Shown here piece by piece: positions 35,744-46,307 of a DNA stretch of 64,000 nucleotides. The notes beneath the pieces are model-generated. The model saw only the letters and a program-made list of their open reading frames with translations. It had not been told where the DNA came from and ran no database searches. Source of the stretch: CAYSWV01 sp964434865 (GTDB lineage Bacteria > Cyanobacteriota > Cyanobacteriia > Thermostichales > Thermostichaceae); NCBI GenBank assembly GCA_964434865.1, contig CAYSWV010000013.1, positions 1-64,000 of the forward strand. The letters are read 5' to 3'. Numbering within the stretch: position 1 is the first letter of the stretch; every line of letters begins with the position of its first letter. A program made the translations under genes and the position numbers.

Positions 35744-38098
35744 TTATTGAGAGGTATTGGAGGTTAGCAGAGCCTCTGTTGAGGTATGACCATTGCGGCT
35801 TGATTCCTGGGCTTGTGTTGATCCATTTGAATAGCTAACATCGAGAGTTTGCATCTGTAAAGCCTCTGCAATTTGGAAGAACTGCACTGTGCTGAGGAGA
35901 CGATCGGCAATCGTTTTCATGGCGTGAGTTTGATCTTGGGTGATGCTAGCTTTTTGATCAGCTTCGGCGGCAATAAGAGCGATCTTTTCCATCGCTTGGA
36001 GAGTGTTATCAGCAGCTTCAGCAATGGATTGACTGGATAAGGTCATGTCTTGCCCTAAGAGGGTTACCCGTTCCGTTAACGTTTGAATATTGTCAAAGGC
36101 TTGTTTCGAGCGTTCAGTACCTGTTGCAAATTGAGTGACCTGGTCAGTGATCTCAGTGACGTCTTTGTTGAGACCCGATACTACCGTTTGGATTTGATCG
36201 GTACGTTGCTGTAGCACCTGGAGGCCCTGGTTAGTTTGTTGAGCGAGATCATTTACTTGGCTCGCAATGGTTTCAAATTCTCGAGCAATACTGGCAAATT
36301 GATCAGGATCTTCTTGGCCTAAAGCTCTGGCGGCTAAGGTTGAAGCATTCAAGGCCAGCACTCGAGTAAGTGAGGCAATCCGTTTTTGATCTTTGGTAAA
36401 CTGTGAGGCGAGTTCAATAAACTGGTTTAGGGTTTGAACACGTTTGACAATTTGTTCGGATCCATCTTTTAGGGTTGAGAGACCTTCTGACATGCTTGAT
36501 AGTTCTTGCTGACCTTCAAGTACTGCTTCCTGTGTTTCATTTAGCGCTTGATCAGCCACCATTGATTGACGAGCTGAGTCTTGAGAGAGCTGGCTAACCC
36601 CTTCCATCAATAAACGGACTTCAGCTACTGAGGTTGCTTGTTGTTCTGCTTGTTTAGCTGTGTTACTAGCCATGGCTTCTAGATCGGAGGCCCCCTGTGT
36701 AACCTGTTGAGCTGTAGTAAAGGTAACAGCAATCACACTAGCTAACTCTTCAATCAGGCGGTTGAGTGTGTCAGCCACCAAGCCTGTCGCCCGATCACTC
36801 ACTTTCGCTTGAACGGTTAGATCACCATCTTCAAGGGAAGACACCACATCCAGGATATGGCCCACATCAAGCTGTAGCATGGCACTATCACTTTCGATTT
36901 GCTCGTTTTTAGACTCTAACTCCTGAGCTGTTAGTTGGACTTCGCTCAGAACTTGCTGGAGTTGTTGAGCCATTCTATTAATATTGAGGCAAAGGATAGC
37001 AACCTCATCATTACCTTCAACCACAAGCCGTTTATCCAGTTGCCCTTGTCCAATTTGTTCAACAGCAGCAGCAGCATCCTGGAGGGGTTTAATGGTTCGA
37101 CTTACCGTCAAAGATGCGATCACACTAATGACAATAGCAGAGAAAATGGTCCCAACGATGATGGTATTGCCCATTCGGGTTATAGCAGCAAATGCAACAT
37201 CTTCATCAATGCTGTGAGATAAACGCCATCCGAGATCAGGCATATCCTGCAGTGTAGGCACCAAGGCAAAACTGATCAGCACATCCGCATCATCTTGATC
37301 AAGTCCAGCTTGAGTAGCAAAGTACGAACCTCCCTGGGGCTGAGCTTGTAATCGTTGGGTAATGCCTGGAAAAACCGCGTCATGGGCTAGGGGTTCACTT
37401 TGGCTCACCAAGGGTGAAGTTGAGAGAAAGACCCGATTACTTTGATCAACCAGGAAATACTCGTCTTGCTGTCTAGTCTCTAAAAAGGGAGCTAAGACTG
37501 CTGTGGGGAGCCGAGACCGCACAACCCCAACTAAGTCACCAGTATCTTGATCTCGAACAGGGGCTGACAAATAGATGACCACTTGGCCAGCAGATTGGGA
37601 AAACCGGGGCTGTGAAATAAAGATCTGGCCTGTGAGCGCATTTTGAAAATAGTCATCATCACTGTGATTGCTATGAGCAGCATTTCCCGACGCCGCAATA
37701 TCAGTGCCTGTTGTATCCAACAAGGCTAAGCTGTCGTACCCTACTCGGGAGATGGACAGATACCTATCTAAAAACTGTTCATTCTCTTCAACAGTGATTT
37801 GAGAACGCAGTTGTGAGCTTGTAAAAATAGGGTCTTGAGAGAGTTCTAAAATGTCAGCATACCGTTCAAACATATACTGAGCGATCTCTGAAGCTACCAA
37901 CTGGGTGTTGGCCACCTGGTCGGCGCGAATCTGAGGTTCAAAAGTTTGATCAGCAACGATAAAGGCACATGATCCCACTAAAGCAACCGGTAAAGCACTG
38001 ATAGCAATCGCAAATAGAGTACCTTTTCGGACCAAGCTCCATCCTTGTTGAGTCGGCTGGGGATCGGTTGGGCTAGAGTCAGGAACTATCGGTGGCAT
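35744..38098 (-). CDS. Methyl-accepting chemotaxis receptor (Cache sensor), third in operon
   Basis: The 784-residue PilJ-type receptor has an N-terminal transmembrane helix (about 27-50), an extracytoplasmic dCache-like sensor (about 50-300; LALLDTTGTDIAASG, VVIYLSAPVRD), a second membrane helix (VGTIFSAIVISVIASLTVS), HAMP (about 340-400) and a second HAMP-like stretch (VSSLEDGDLTVQAKVSDRA). A signalling hairpin follows, with tip IASLTRVLALNASTLAARALG. The tip is like cyanobacterial PilJ/PixJ rather than enteric Tsr. No GAF bilin domain is seen, so it is unlikely to be a direct light sensor. The ligand is unknown. Confidence 0.88.
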   Translation of the reverse strand: MPPIVPDSSPTDPQPTQQGWSLVRKGTLFAIAISALPVALVGSCAFIVADQTFEPQIRADQVANTQLVASEIAQYMFERYADILELSQDPIFTSSQLRSQITVEENEQFLDRYLSISRVGYDSLALLDTTGTDIAASGNAAHSNHSDDDYFQNALTGQIFISQPRFSQSAGQVVIYLSAPVRDQDTGDLVGVVRSRLPTAVLAPFLETRQQDEYFLVDQSNRVFLSTSPLVSQSEPLAHDAVFPGITQRLQAQPQGGSYFATQAGLDQDDADVLISFALVPTLQDMPDLGWRLSHSIDEDVAFAAITRMGNTIIVGTIFSAIVISVIASLTVSRTIKPLQDAAAAVEQIGQGQLDKRLVVEGNDEVAILCLNINRMAQQLQQVLSEVQLTAQELESKNEQIESDSAMLQLDVGHILDVVSSLEDGDLTVQAKVSDRATGLVADTLNRLIEELASVIAVTFTTAQQVTQGASDLEAMASNTAKQAEQQATSVAEVRLLMEGVSQLSQDSARQSMVADQALNETQEAVLEGQQELSSMSEGLSTLKDGSEQIVKRVQTLNQFIELASQFTKDQKRIASLTRVLALNASTLAARALGQEDPDQFASIAREFETIASQVNDLAQQTNQGLQVLQQRTDQIQTVVSGLNKDVTEITDQVTQFATGTERSKQAFDNIQTLTERVTLLGQDMTLSSQSIAEAADNTLQAMEKIALIAAEADQKASITQDQTHAMKTIADRLLSTVQFFQIAEALQMQTLDVSYSNGSTQAQESSRNGHTSTEALLTSNTSQ

Positions 38099-38159
38099 GG
38101 GATCAACTCCATAAATGAGGGAACGGTAAAGTAAAGAGGGTTATTTAATCAGATCTAGA

Positions 38160-40586
38160 TCAGGATGTTATTAGGGGAAATGGCTGATCCGTTGCGGTTT
38201 CGGTAGGCTCTTCTGTTGTCGGATCTATTGAAGAATTACCATTGTCAGTAACACCTGCTCCTGACAGTCTGAAAAATTGAATCCGTTGCAAGAGTTGCTC
38301 AGAGAGTTCTTCCATTTGTTCAGACTGCTGTTGAGTACTCTGGGTTAATTCAGCGGTACGATTCGCTAGATCCGCAATATCCCTAACTGCTTGTGCGGTG
38401 GCTTGAGCCGCGCCTAAAATAGATTGACTGGATTCAGCGACGGTACTGGTGGCTAGACTTAAATCTTCACTGACTGAGCTGACATGGCTAAACACTTCTG
38501 TGGATTGATCAACCCCAACGGTAAAGCCCTCCACTAAGCCTGCTAAATTTTCAATATCTTCATTGATAACCGCAACCGCTTCTTGTACCTGTGTGGTCCG
38601 TTGTTGTAAGGGACCTAATCCTGCATTGGTTTGGTTAGCTAAGTCACCCACCTGTTTGGCGATCGCTTCAAATTCCATAGCCAGACTGAGAAACTGTTTG
38701 GGATCTTTCTGTTCTTTAGCTCGAGCTGCGATTAAGTTAGCACTCATTGACAACATCTGGGTTAACGAAGCCACCTGAGCTTGCTCCTGAACAAATTCAT
38801 CAGCTAGCAAGGCAAATTCACCTAACGCTTGGGTTTGATCGACAATGCGATTGGATCCCGATTTCAATACCGTAATTCCATTACTTAAGTTAGCAATAGC
38901 ACTTTGGCCTTGATCAAGGGCATACCGTACATTAAAGAGGGCTTGGCTAGTTTGTTCCGCTGTAGTGGCTGAATCTTGAGCGTAAGTTTCAACCTGATCA
39001 GTAAGGTCTAAAATCTGGGCGACTTGCTCGGCTTGCAGGACGGCTAGTGATGTTACTTCTTTGGCTTTATCTTCTAAGGCTTTAGATCGCTGGGTGACCT
39101 GCTGAGCGGTATCTAATACTTGTGATAGTATCTGACGTAACTGGGTGACCAATCGATTAAAAGTATCTGCAACTAGGCCAGTGACAAACGGTCCAATTTC
39201 TGCCTGTGCAGTTAGATCGCCTTCTTCAACTTCGGAGACCACTTTGAGTAGATGCCGAACTTCTTGTTGTAAGTTTTCATTATCCTCAACGGCCTGTCGA
39301 GCTCGCTGATTCAATTCCTGAGTAGCCTCTGTCAAGGCTTGATTCACCTGGGCTGACTTTTGGTTGAGGTCGCGGGTCATTTGATTAAATACTTTAAATA
39401 AAGTACTAAACTCTTGAAAGGCTGATGTTTCAGGTAGCGTATACTCGGTTTGACCGCTAGTCACAGCTTTGGCCGCGCGGTTGAGTTCGCTGAGCGGCTG
39501 GGTAATTTTGCGGACGATGTAAATAGCTGTCATTGTCACTAATCCACACAACAGCAGACCCAAGATGACTGTAGTCCAGTTGTTTTGATTGATTTGAGTG
39601 ATAAAACTAGACTCTGGCACCACCACCACGATCAGCCAGTCTAGCCCTAGCGTATCTTGCCAGGGGATCACTTGAGCAAAGTGGCGTTGGCCATCATATC
39701 TAAACAGCACTGGATCAGATTGAGGGGATGCTAATGTGGATGCTAGAGCTTGACCGGTAGCCTGAATCAGGGGGCTAGGATGACTATCTAGTGCCACTCG
39801 TTCGAGGGTAGGTTGGGCCTGATCAGTAATGGACGTCGCAACAATGAGACCATCTCGTTCAATAATCAAAATCTGACCGGCTATACTCTGAGCCAAATTC
39901 TGTAAAAACTGGTTAAACTGACTCAAGATCAAATCAGCACCAAAGACGCCCAGTAGCTGTTCATCCTGATAAAGCGGATAACTAGTTGAGATTGAAAAGA
40001 CTTCAGGCTGATCGTCCCATTGATAAATATCACTCCAAAGCGGCTGTCCTGCTGCAACGGCATCAGCGTACCAATCATCTTCTAAGGGATTGTAGGGGAT
40101 GGTTTCCACCTCTGAGACTGGATTGCCTTGTTGATCAAGATCAAATAGCGTAATTAGCTCTGGGGTTTCAGGGGTAATTTGCTCAAGATAGAGACCTGTT
40201 TCATTGCGCCCTATTCCAGTAAACACACCCGTTGGCGTACTAAAGTTGACATAACTAATATCTGGAAAGATTTGCATTTGCTGGTAGAAGTAACGAGCTA
40301 AACTAGTTTGATCATTGAGATCTATCAGCTCTTCTTGATGGGCACCAACATTAAGTAAGTTTAAGACTTGGGGCGTATTCAAATAATCGGTGAGTTCCTG
40401 ATCAACTCGGGCCGCCACTGCCTGCTGTAATCGTTGAGCTAAATCTTCAACCGCTCTTTGGCTATTTCGAAAGGATAGTGATCCAATTAAACCCACAGCT
40501 AGTAGCATTTGGAGAATAAAAGGTAGAACTAGCACCGTACTCAACTTAAGTTGGGGCTGGGATGGGGGATGTAATGAAGATGCCAT
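38160..40586 (-). CDS. Methyl-accepting chemotaxis receptor (dCache sensor), second in operon
   Basis: The 808-residue receptor has a first helix near 15-37, a periplasmic dCache sensor (about 40-330; ISYVNFSTPTGVFTGIGR, EVFSISTSYPLYQDEQLLG), a second helix (VILGLLLCGLVTMTAIYIV), HAMP and a HAMP-like repeat (VSEVEEGDLTAQAEIGPFV), then the methyl-accepting signalling domain. Its tip reads VASLTQMLSMSANLIAARA. It resembles the neighbouring two receptors in the C-terminal half but not in the sensor, so each gene probably brings a different input. A 61-base gap separates it from the third receptor. Confidence 0.88.
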   Translation of the reverse strand: MASSLHPPSQPQLKLSTVLVLPFILQMLLAVGLIGSLSFRNSQRAVEDLAQRLQQAVAARVDQELTDYLNTPQVLNLLNVGAHQEELIDLNDQTSLARYFYQQMQIFPDISYVNFSTPTGVFTGIGRNETGLYLEQITPETPELITLFDLDQQGNPVSEVETIPYNPLEDDWYADAVAAGQPLWSDIYQWDDQPEVFSISTSYPLYQDEQLLGVFGADLILSQFNQFLQNLAQSIAGQILIIERDGLIVATSITDQAQPTLERVALDSHPSPLIQATGQALASTLASPQSDPVLFRYDGQRHFAQVIPWQDTLGLDWLIVVVVPESSFITQINQNNWTTVILGLLLCGLVTMTAIYIVRKITQPLSELNRAAKAVTSGQTEYTLPETSAFQEFSTLFKVFNQMTRDLNQKSAQVNQALTEATQELNQRARQAVEDNENLQQEVRHLLKVVSEVEEGDLTAQAEIGPFVTGLVADTFNRLVTQLRQILSQVLDTAQQVTQRSKALEDKAKEVTSLAVLQAEQVAQILDLTDQVETYAQDSATTAEQTSQALFNVRYALDQGQSAIANLSNGITVLKSGSNRIVDQTQALGEFALLADEFVQEQAQVASLTQMLSMSANLIAARAKEQKDPKQFLSLAMEFEAIAKQVGDLANQTNAGLGPLQQRTTQVQEAVAVINEDIENLAGLVEGFTVGVDQSTEVFSHVSSVSEDLSLATSTVAESSQSILGAAQATAQAVRDIADLANRTAELTQSTQQQSEQMEELSEQLLQRIQFFRLSGAGVTDNGNSSIDPTTEEPTETATDQPFPLITS

Positions 40587-40741
40587 TGTCTAAAACCTTG
40601 CTGTAGAGAGTTTGAATCAATAGTATCGGGTGGTTTAGGCTTATCAGCCTGATCTGGAGGCCATGCTCACTGACAACCTTGGCCTCAGTCTTGATCATTC
40701 ACGGCATACCTGTCCTCCCGTGTGTTGAACATCCGTAATCT

Positions 40742-43700
40742 CTATAGCTCCGATAACGCTTTTTCTACATCACTGAGATCATCTTCTTCCCCTTGGGCTT
40801 GGGGATCTGGTGCTACCTCTGAGTCCTGAATCACCATCGTTTTAAGCTCATCAAGCAGTTGGGCTGACGGTGGATGCGAAGAGGTTGACTCAGATACTTC
40901 TTGATTAATTAGATCATTGAGTTCATTAATGGGACCATCGATTGAGCTGTCAGTGAGGTCGTTAGTTTGGCTATCACTCGGGTTGGTGGTTTGATGATCA
41001 CTTTGGCTATCACTTTGGTGATCATTTTGGCTATCATTTTGGCTATCANNNNNNNNNNNNNNNNNNNNNNNNNNNNNNNNNNNNNNNNNNNNNNNNNNNN
41101 NNNNNNNNNNNNNNNNNNNNNNNNNNNNNNNNNNNNNNNNNNNNNNNNATCATTTTGGCTATCATTTTGGCTATCAATGGCAGCTTGAGCTAGTTCCTGT
41201 AGTTGTTGCTGCTCAGGTTGTGGACTAGCCAGAGTTGGTTCTACCTCAGCTAATTCAGCCTGTAAGATCTCGTCTTCTACAGATACGCTGGGTGTCGAGG
41301 CAGCCATTAGACTAAACTCATCCAGGGATTGCTGTTCTGACAAAACGGGATCAACAACCTCCAACTCGTCCAGCAAGTGCTCCACAGCAGCCTGATCTTC
41401 TAAGGCTTGTTCTACTATGTCTGCTAGTTGAGACGCGTCAGACTGAGTGTTAACTGTCGCATCAGCAACGGCAGCCTTTTCTAGATCCTGAATGAGTTGA
41501 TCTACGGAGACACGACTCAAATCACTAATGAGCTGATCGGCCTCTTGTTGATCTTGATCGGTTGGACCTAGTTGACTGAGATCATTGAGCACCTGGTCAA
41601 CAGTGGCCACATCGGTTTCATAATCACGTTCACTATCTTGGATCTGAGTCAAGATTAGTTGGCTAGGATCTTGATCTAAGGCTTGTTGGAAAGTGGCCAA
41701 AAGGGCTTGTTCTGAGTCTGCCAATGGGCTGGAAGCGGTTTCACTAGGTTCGGATGGCTGGGGCTCTGGAGCTGATTGATTGGGATGCCACACTGCTGTA
41801 ATAGGTCCGCCTTGGGGTTCTCGAATCTGGTCAGCTTCAGGATCAATTGGAATTCGGAAAAACTCAACTTCAGCCATCAATTGGCCGGATAGAGCTCCCA
41901 TTTGTTCAGATTGAGATTGAGATTGGCTGGTTAAAAGTGCGGTCTGTTGAGCCAGTTGGGCGATCTGTTCAATGGTATTAGCAGTAGCCTGGGTGGCCTC
42001 AATAATATTTCGGGTTGAGGCTGAGACATCTTTACCGGCTTTCACCACTTCACGCGTCACATCACCCACATCTTTAAAGATCTCGCTAGACTGCTCAACG
42101 CCTTGAGTAAACTCACTAACTAGGCCGCTAAGCCCTTGAACTTCAGTATCAATGGTGGATACAACAGTATGAATTTGAGCGGTGCGTTGTTCTAGAGTGG
42201 TTAAGCTTTCATTGGTTTGCTGAGCCAGTGCACCTACCTGATCGGCAATAGCTTCAAATTCACGGGCTACCACTGCAAACTGTCTAGGATCTCGCTGTTC
42301 AGAAGCACGGGCGGCTACCAAGGCAGCATTTAACGCCAGAACCTGAGTCATAGCGGCAATACTACTTTGATCGGTGACAAATTGCTCAGCCAACCCCACA
42401 AACTCACCTAGAGTTTTCATCTGTTGCACAATGCGGTCACTACCCTGCCGTAGGATCCCAATCCCATCGGTCAGACTAGTAATGGTCTCTTGACCCTGAT
42501 CAACCCCTCCAGCTGCCAACATTAGAAACTGGTTAGTGGCATCAACTTTCTCAGCTGCATCGAGAGCGACCCGTTCGACCTCTTGGGTTAGCATCAACAC
42601 TTGAGCGACATCTTGAGCTTGCTGATCGGCATTGCGGGCCACATCGGCAGCCATCATTTCCAGGTTGCGGGTCCCAAAGGAAACTTCTTGAGCCGCTCGA
42701 ATCACTTGGATCATGACTCGAGTTAACTGTTCAATAAGCCGGTTCAGGGTATCAGCCAGCAAGCCCGTGATCAGTGGGCTCATATTTGCCTGGACAGTTA
42801 GGTTACCAGCTTCAACTTCAGAAGCCACATAGAGAAGTTGTTCGATTTCGTACTGCAACATTTCGTTTTCTTGTTGCGCTTTCTCGGTCATTTGTTTTAA
42901 CAGGTCCGTCCGTTGTTCGACTTGGGCTTCTAAACTTTGGTTGGCCGCTTCTAGATCTTCCTGGCTTTGGGCTAAGGCTGTGGTTGCTTCTACAATGGCA
43001 AATCGAAGTCGCTGCGGAGCTTGAACCAACTGATACATCAAAACGGATGACACTAGAGCCACTGCCCCACCCATGATCCAAATTAAACGTCCAAGCGGGG
43101 ATTGCATGACCCAGCCTCCGGGTGGAATAGCTGCGAGTTGCCACGACCCATCGGGTAGACTCACCGTGGTTGTGATCGCCTCTTGATCAAACACACTAGG
43201 ATCACCATAAAAAACAGCCCTACCCGCTCCCTGAGCATCTCGCAGGCTCACTTGTAAAGAATCAGTCAGCTCAAGCACCCCTGCTTCGTCCAGGAGTACG
43301 TCCTCTAAAATAATGGTGCCAGCTAAACCCCAATACTCCCCCCGTTGAGGTTGACCGGCTGCAGGTGTTAAAAAGATAGGGGTGCGACTAATGAGAGTAG
43401 TCCCCTCAGCCTGCTCAATGGGCCCAGTAATGACGGTTTGGCGTGTTTCAATAGCTCGATCAATCGCTGCTCTTTCTTCAGGAATGCCAGTGGGATCAAA
43501 ACCAATTGCAGCTTGATTCTCTTCAAAGGGATAAATATGACTGATCACATTATCTTGGTAGAGTACGATACTTTGAATTCCTGTTTGTTCAGCCAGGATG
43601 ACTTCAGCTAGCAGACTAAATTCAGCTTGATCAATATCAGGTCTTTCAGCTGAGATATAAGCTTCTAAACCACGGGTTAAAAAGAGACGTTGGTTGATTT

Positions 43701-43890
43701 CTCCCTCTAGGGCAACCCGCACCGTGCTCAATTGATCAAAGACTCGCGCCTTGGCTTGCTCAGTAGTTCGCCGATTTTCATACTGACTGATCCGACCCGT
43801 GATGGATAAAGTGCCTATCAGTGTTAAGGCAGCGACCAGTATAGGAAACAATGACCCTTGAAGGGGGGCTACTGGTGAGGTCTGAGGCAT
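40742..43890 (-). CDS. Methyl-accepting chemotaxis receptor with CHASE sensor and long acidic tail (contains assembly gap)
   Basis: Sensor: CHASE domain (about 55-225; VALEGEINQRLFLTRGLEAY, ISHIYPFEENQAAIGFDP) between two transmembrane helices. Then a coiled coil, a HAMP-like stretch (ASEVEAGNLTVQANMSPLI) and a PilJ-type signalling domain (tip AAMTQVLALNAALVAARASE). After about residue 700 comes a long Asp/Glu/Gln-rich tail with repeated helical motifs and a DSQN repeat broken by 100 N. Read through the gap in the frame of the 12-bp repeats, the coding sequence continues in the DSQN frame to a TAG at 40742-40744 (ending EKALSEL). The stop at 40909 arises only because 100 N shifts the frame. 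First receptor of the operon. Confidence 0.85.
41021..41176 (-). repeat. 12-bp coding minisatellite (DSQN repeat) interrupted by assembly gap
   Basis: On the coding strand the unit GATAGCCAAAAT encodes Asp-Ser-Gln-Asn. Exact copies flank the gap on both sides, followed towards the C-terminus by degenerate units (GATCACCAAAGT, GATAGCCAAAGT) that drift to DHQS, DSQS and so on. Because the unit is 12 bases, copy-number changes keep the frame. Confidence 0.9.
41049..41148. other. Assembly gap (100 N) inside the receptor tail
   Basis: Exactly 100 N, a default gap length. The 28 bases before the gap (41021-41048) are identical to the 28 bases after it (41149-41176). The gap is likely an unresolved repeat rather than known missing sequence, and its real length is unknown. 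Confidence 0.95.
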
Positions 43891-44009
43891 CGGTTTATCC
43901 CTTCCAACTAGTAGATCAAGTCACAACACAGCTATTGGATATCAATTACGTCACACCCGGTACTTCCTAACCCTACCGATTACTCAACTAGATTACTCAA
44001 TTACATAGA

Positions 44010-44462
44010 TTACTTAACTACAGGATTCCATAAGATTGGATCAATTAGATCAAAGTTAAATAACCGAAAAGTAGACGGATCGGGAGTTAGACCCGTTGGC
44101 TCTATTGGCTCAGATCCCAAGAATGAGGATGGGAGCTGATCAGCTCGGCGACTACCTAAGGCTTTATCAACCACAAGACCTACATTAGCTAGAGCCTTAA
44201 GCTTTGAGTCTAACCGAACAGCGGTGAGAGTGCTGGTTGCGCCCCTAGAGGTTTCGCCTAAAATCTGATCCATAGCCACTAACGGAATCACCTGGCCATT
44301 GTGATAGATGACCCCCATGATGGCTGTCGCGTAAAACGGCAACGGAAGAACAGCGGCTCTATCTAAGATCATAATTTCAGCCACCCATTCAAAAGGGATC
44401 ACCAACCGACAAGCTCCCACCTGGGTCAAAACAAAGCGATTAGTGGACGGGATCGTATCCAT
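44010..44462 (-). CDS. CheW-like adaptor protein (PilI-type)
   Basis: The 150-residue protein is a single CheW domain linking receptors to the CheA kinase (LTQVGACRLVIPFEWVAEI, IMGVIYHNGQVIPLVAMDQIL). The C-terminal part is typical of cyanobacterial PilI/TaxW. It lies between the CheY-like gene and the first receptor, in the usual pilG-H-I-J order. Confidence 0.85.
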   Translation of the reverse strand: MDTIPSTNRFVLTQVGACRLVIPFEWVAEIMILDRAAVLPLPFYATAIMGVIYHNGQVIPLVAMDQILGETSRGATSTLTAVRLDSKLKALANVGLVVDKALGSRRADQLPSSFLGSEPIEPTGLTPDPSTFRLFNFDLIDPILWNPVVK

Positions 44463-44497
44463 CAGTTAGAGGTATCCATCAGCTAGATCCTATTGAG

Positions 44498-44857
44498 CTA
44501 GATCTTTTGTAGAGCCTGAGTTAGGCTATTTCGATCAACAGGCTTTGTCAGATAATCATCAGCACCAGCTCGCTTGATTCCATAATCGATCTCAAGGGGG
44601 GTCTTTTTACTAGAGCAAAAGATGACTTTCTGATGAGCTGTATCACTGTTAGACCGTAGTGAGCGCAGAAACTTGTAGCCATCCTGATTCGGCATCACAA
44701 TATCCAGAAACACAGCTGTGTAATTCCCAGACTTGATTTTGTCTAATGCAGCATTCCCTGGTTCGGTGCATTCATCAACGTCATGCCCTAAGTCTTGTAA
44801 GAGAGTTTTGAGTAAGTGCCGATCAACGGAACTATCATCTACAATTAAAAACCGCAT
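44498..44857 (-). CDS. CheY-like single-domain response regulator (PilH-type)
   Basis: The 119-residue receiver has the acidic pocket (IVDDSS, Asp7/Asp8), the phosphoacceptor Asp52 in FLDIVMPNQDG, and the Lys of YLTKPVD. It has no output domain. As in other cyanobacterial taxis clusters it would be phosphorylated by the hybrid CheA and act on the pilus machinery. Confidence 0.92.
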   Translation of the reverse strand: MRFLIVDDSSVDRHLLKTLLQDLGHDVDECTEPGNAALDKIKSGNYTAVFLDIVMPNQDGYKFLRSLRSNSDTAHQKVIFCSSKKTPLEIDYGIKRAGADDYLTKPVDRNSLTQALQKI

Positions 44858-44888
44858 CGCTCACTCCAAGCTATCTGCAACGTCAACT

Positions 44889-46064
44889 CTAGCGATCCTG
44901 AGGTAGAGGAGCAACCTCTTGTAACAGAGCCAGTAGATCAGTCCGGAAGGTAGCTTGTTCTTCCGGCTTGCTTGGCTTAGCTAAGAACTTGCAGTTGGCC
45001 CATTGGGCTCGCCACTGATTCGAAACCGACTTCTCTGCTGTCAACAACACCAAGGGAATATCAGCCAATTCGGGTTGGCGTCGAATTTTTTTGATCAGTT
45101 CAAATCCAGTAGCTCCTGGCATATTGATATCAAGAAAGACAATCTTGGGTTTGATCAACAGGAGCTTCTCTATAGACGTCAAGGCATCTTCAGAGGCTTC
45201 AACCTGATAACCCCATTTTGAAACCAATTGGCGAAACTGTTTAATTAAGACAGGGGAGTCATCGACAATAAAAACACAAGGAGCCTCAGCCGATTGGCTC
45301 TGAGCAGAGGGTGGAAACGAAATCACCCCTGATCGAACCAGCCCTGAAAAAGTTTTGGCCACTTCTAGAGGATCTTTACCGAGTCCTTCAGCAATCTGTC
45401 CTAGCGTGCGGCCGGCGCTGGTAATCTTCTGGAGCTGTTGTTTTTGAGGACCACCAAAGGCACTCTCGGCTAGCTTTTGGGCATCTAGCTGAGGCACTGC
45501 ATTGATCGATGGTACATACTGCCGCATTTGTTGCCACAGCAGTTGTCGCTGACTAGCTTCTGTGATTAGATTATCTAGATCAAATCCTAAAACAGGCGAT
45601 TGAGCCACCACCTGAAAATCTTCGATAAAGGTAGCCTGACCTTGATGACTGGAGATGTAAGCATCAAAATCAGCTAGAACTTTTAGTCGAATAGCTTGGA
45701 CCGCTTCGTCGTAGCTAAGTACGTTCATCTTTTCTAAGCGACCCAGCATATTGCCCAAACGACCTAATTGATCAGGGGTTAGGCTAGACTCCAAAGATTG
45801 GATCGCTTGTTTACCCGCTTCTGCACGTAAACGAGTAATGTACTGCTGCAACACTGCTACAAAGGGAGACCACGACAAGCGGTGTGCTCCAGAGAATACA
45901 ACTTTTCCTTGTGACAGAGCGATATACCAGGGCTTAGACGTAGACTTTGACACACCAAATTCAAAAGTCCAGTAGCCTGTTAAGGGTTCTTGCGAGATCT
46001 GCCGGAGCTTCTCAACAAAATTGTGGGACTCAAAGGAGAACTGGAGCGGAGCAGTTGTCATCAT
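44889..46064 (-). CDS. PatA-type response regulator (PilG-type) heading the taxis operon
   Basis: An N-terminal PatA-type (PATAN) domain (about 1-260; FVEKLRQISQEPLTGYWTFE, GKVVFSGAHRLSW) is followed by a receiver (about 265-385; VFIVDDSPVLIKQF, IVFLDINMPGATGFELI, FLAKPSKPEE). Such regulators head pil/pix/tax operons in cyanobacteria. ATG at 46064 is chosen; TTG at 46079 would add five residues. 31 bases separate it from the CheY gene. An intergenic region of ~240 bases upstream must hold the operon promoter. Confidence 0.9.
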   Translation of the reverse strand: MMTTAPLQFSFESHNFVEKLRQISQEPLTGYWTFEFGVSKSTSKPWYIALSQGKVVFSGAHRLSWSPFVAVLQQYITRLRAEAGKQAIQSLESSLTPDQLGRLGNMLGRLEKMNVLSYDEAVQAIRLKVLADFDAYISSHQGQATFIEDFQVVAQSPVLGFDLDNLITEASQRQLLWQQMRQYVPSINAVPQLDAQKLAESAFGGPQKQQLQKITSAGRTLGQIAEGLGKDPLEVAKTFSGLVRSGVISFPPSAQSQSAEAPCVFIVDDSPVLIKQFRQLVSKWGYQVEASEDALTSIEKLLLIKPKIVFLDINMPGATGFELIKKIRRQPELADIPLVLLTAEKSVSNQWRAQWANCKFLAKPSKPEEQATFRTDLLALLQEVAPLPQDR

Positions 46065-46307
46065 TAGTAAACTCGTCAATTATAAAGTGTGCCATTCAGC
46101 AAACTAAAGAGGACCCGATCTTTACTGTAGATCATCTTAACCACTAAGCTAAAACTTAACATCTTGAAATCAAATTATTAGGTACTTTAGACTACCTAAA
46201 ATTAATTAACAGTCATTTTTAGAAGCTCTTGATCAGGTCACCCATCAAGACCAGTTAACTACAGATTCCAGTTGACTACAGTTGACTACAGATTAAGGTA
46301 TCAATAA

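Noticed and set aside
40909..41048. Alternative C-terminus of the first receptor (IAKMIAKMITK...)
   Set aside because: It results from reading across 100 N, which is not a multiple of three. The repeat frame gives DSQN on both sides and a continuous end at 40742.
35744..43890. Photoreceptor (bilin-binding) receptors like PixJ
   Set aside because: No GAF domain with a bilin Cys is visible in any of the three receptors; sensors look like CHASE and Cache domains.
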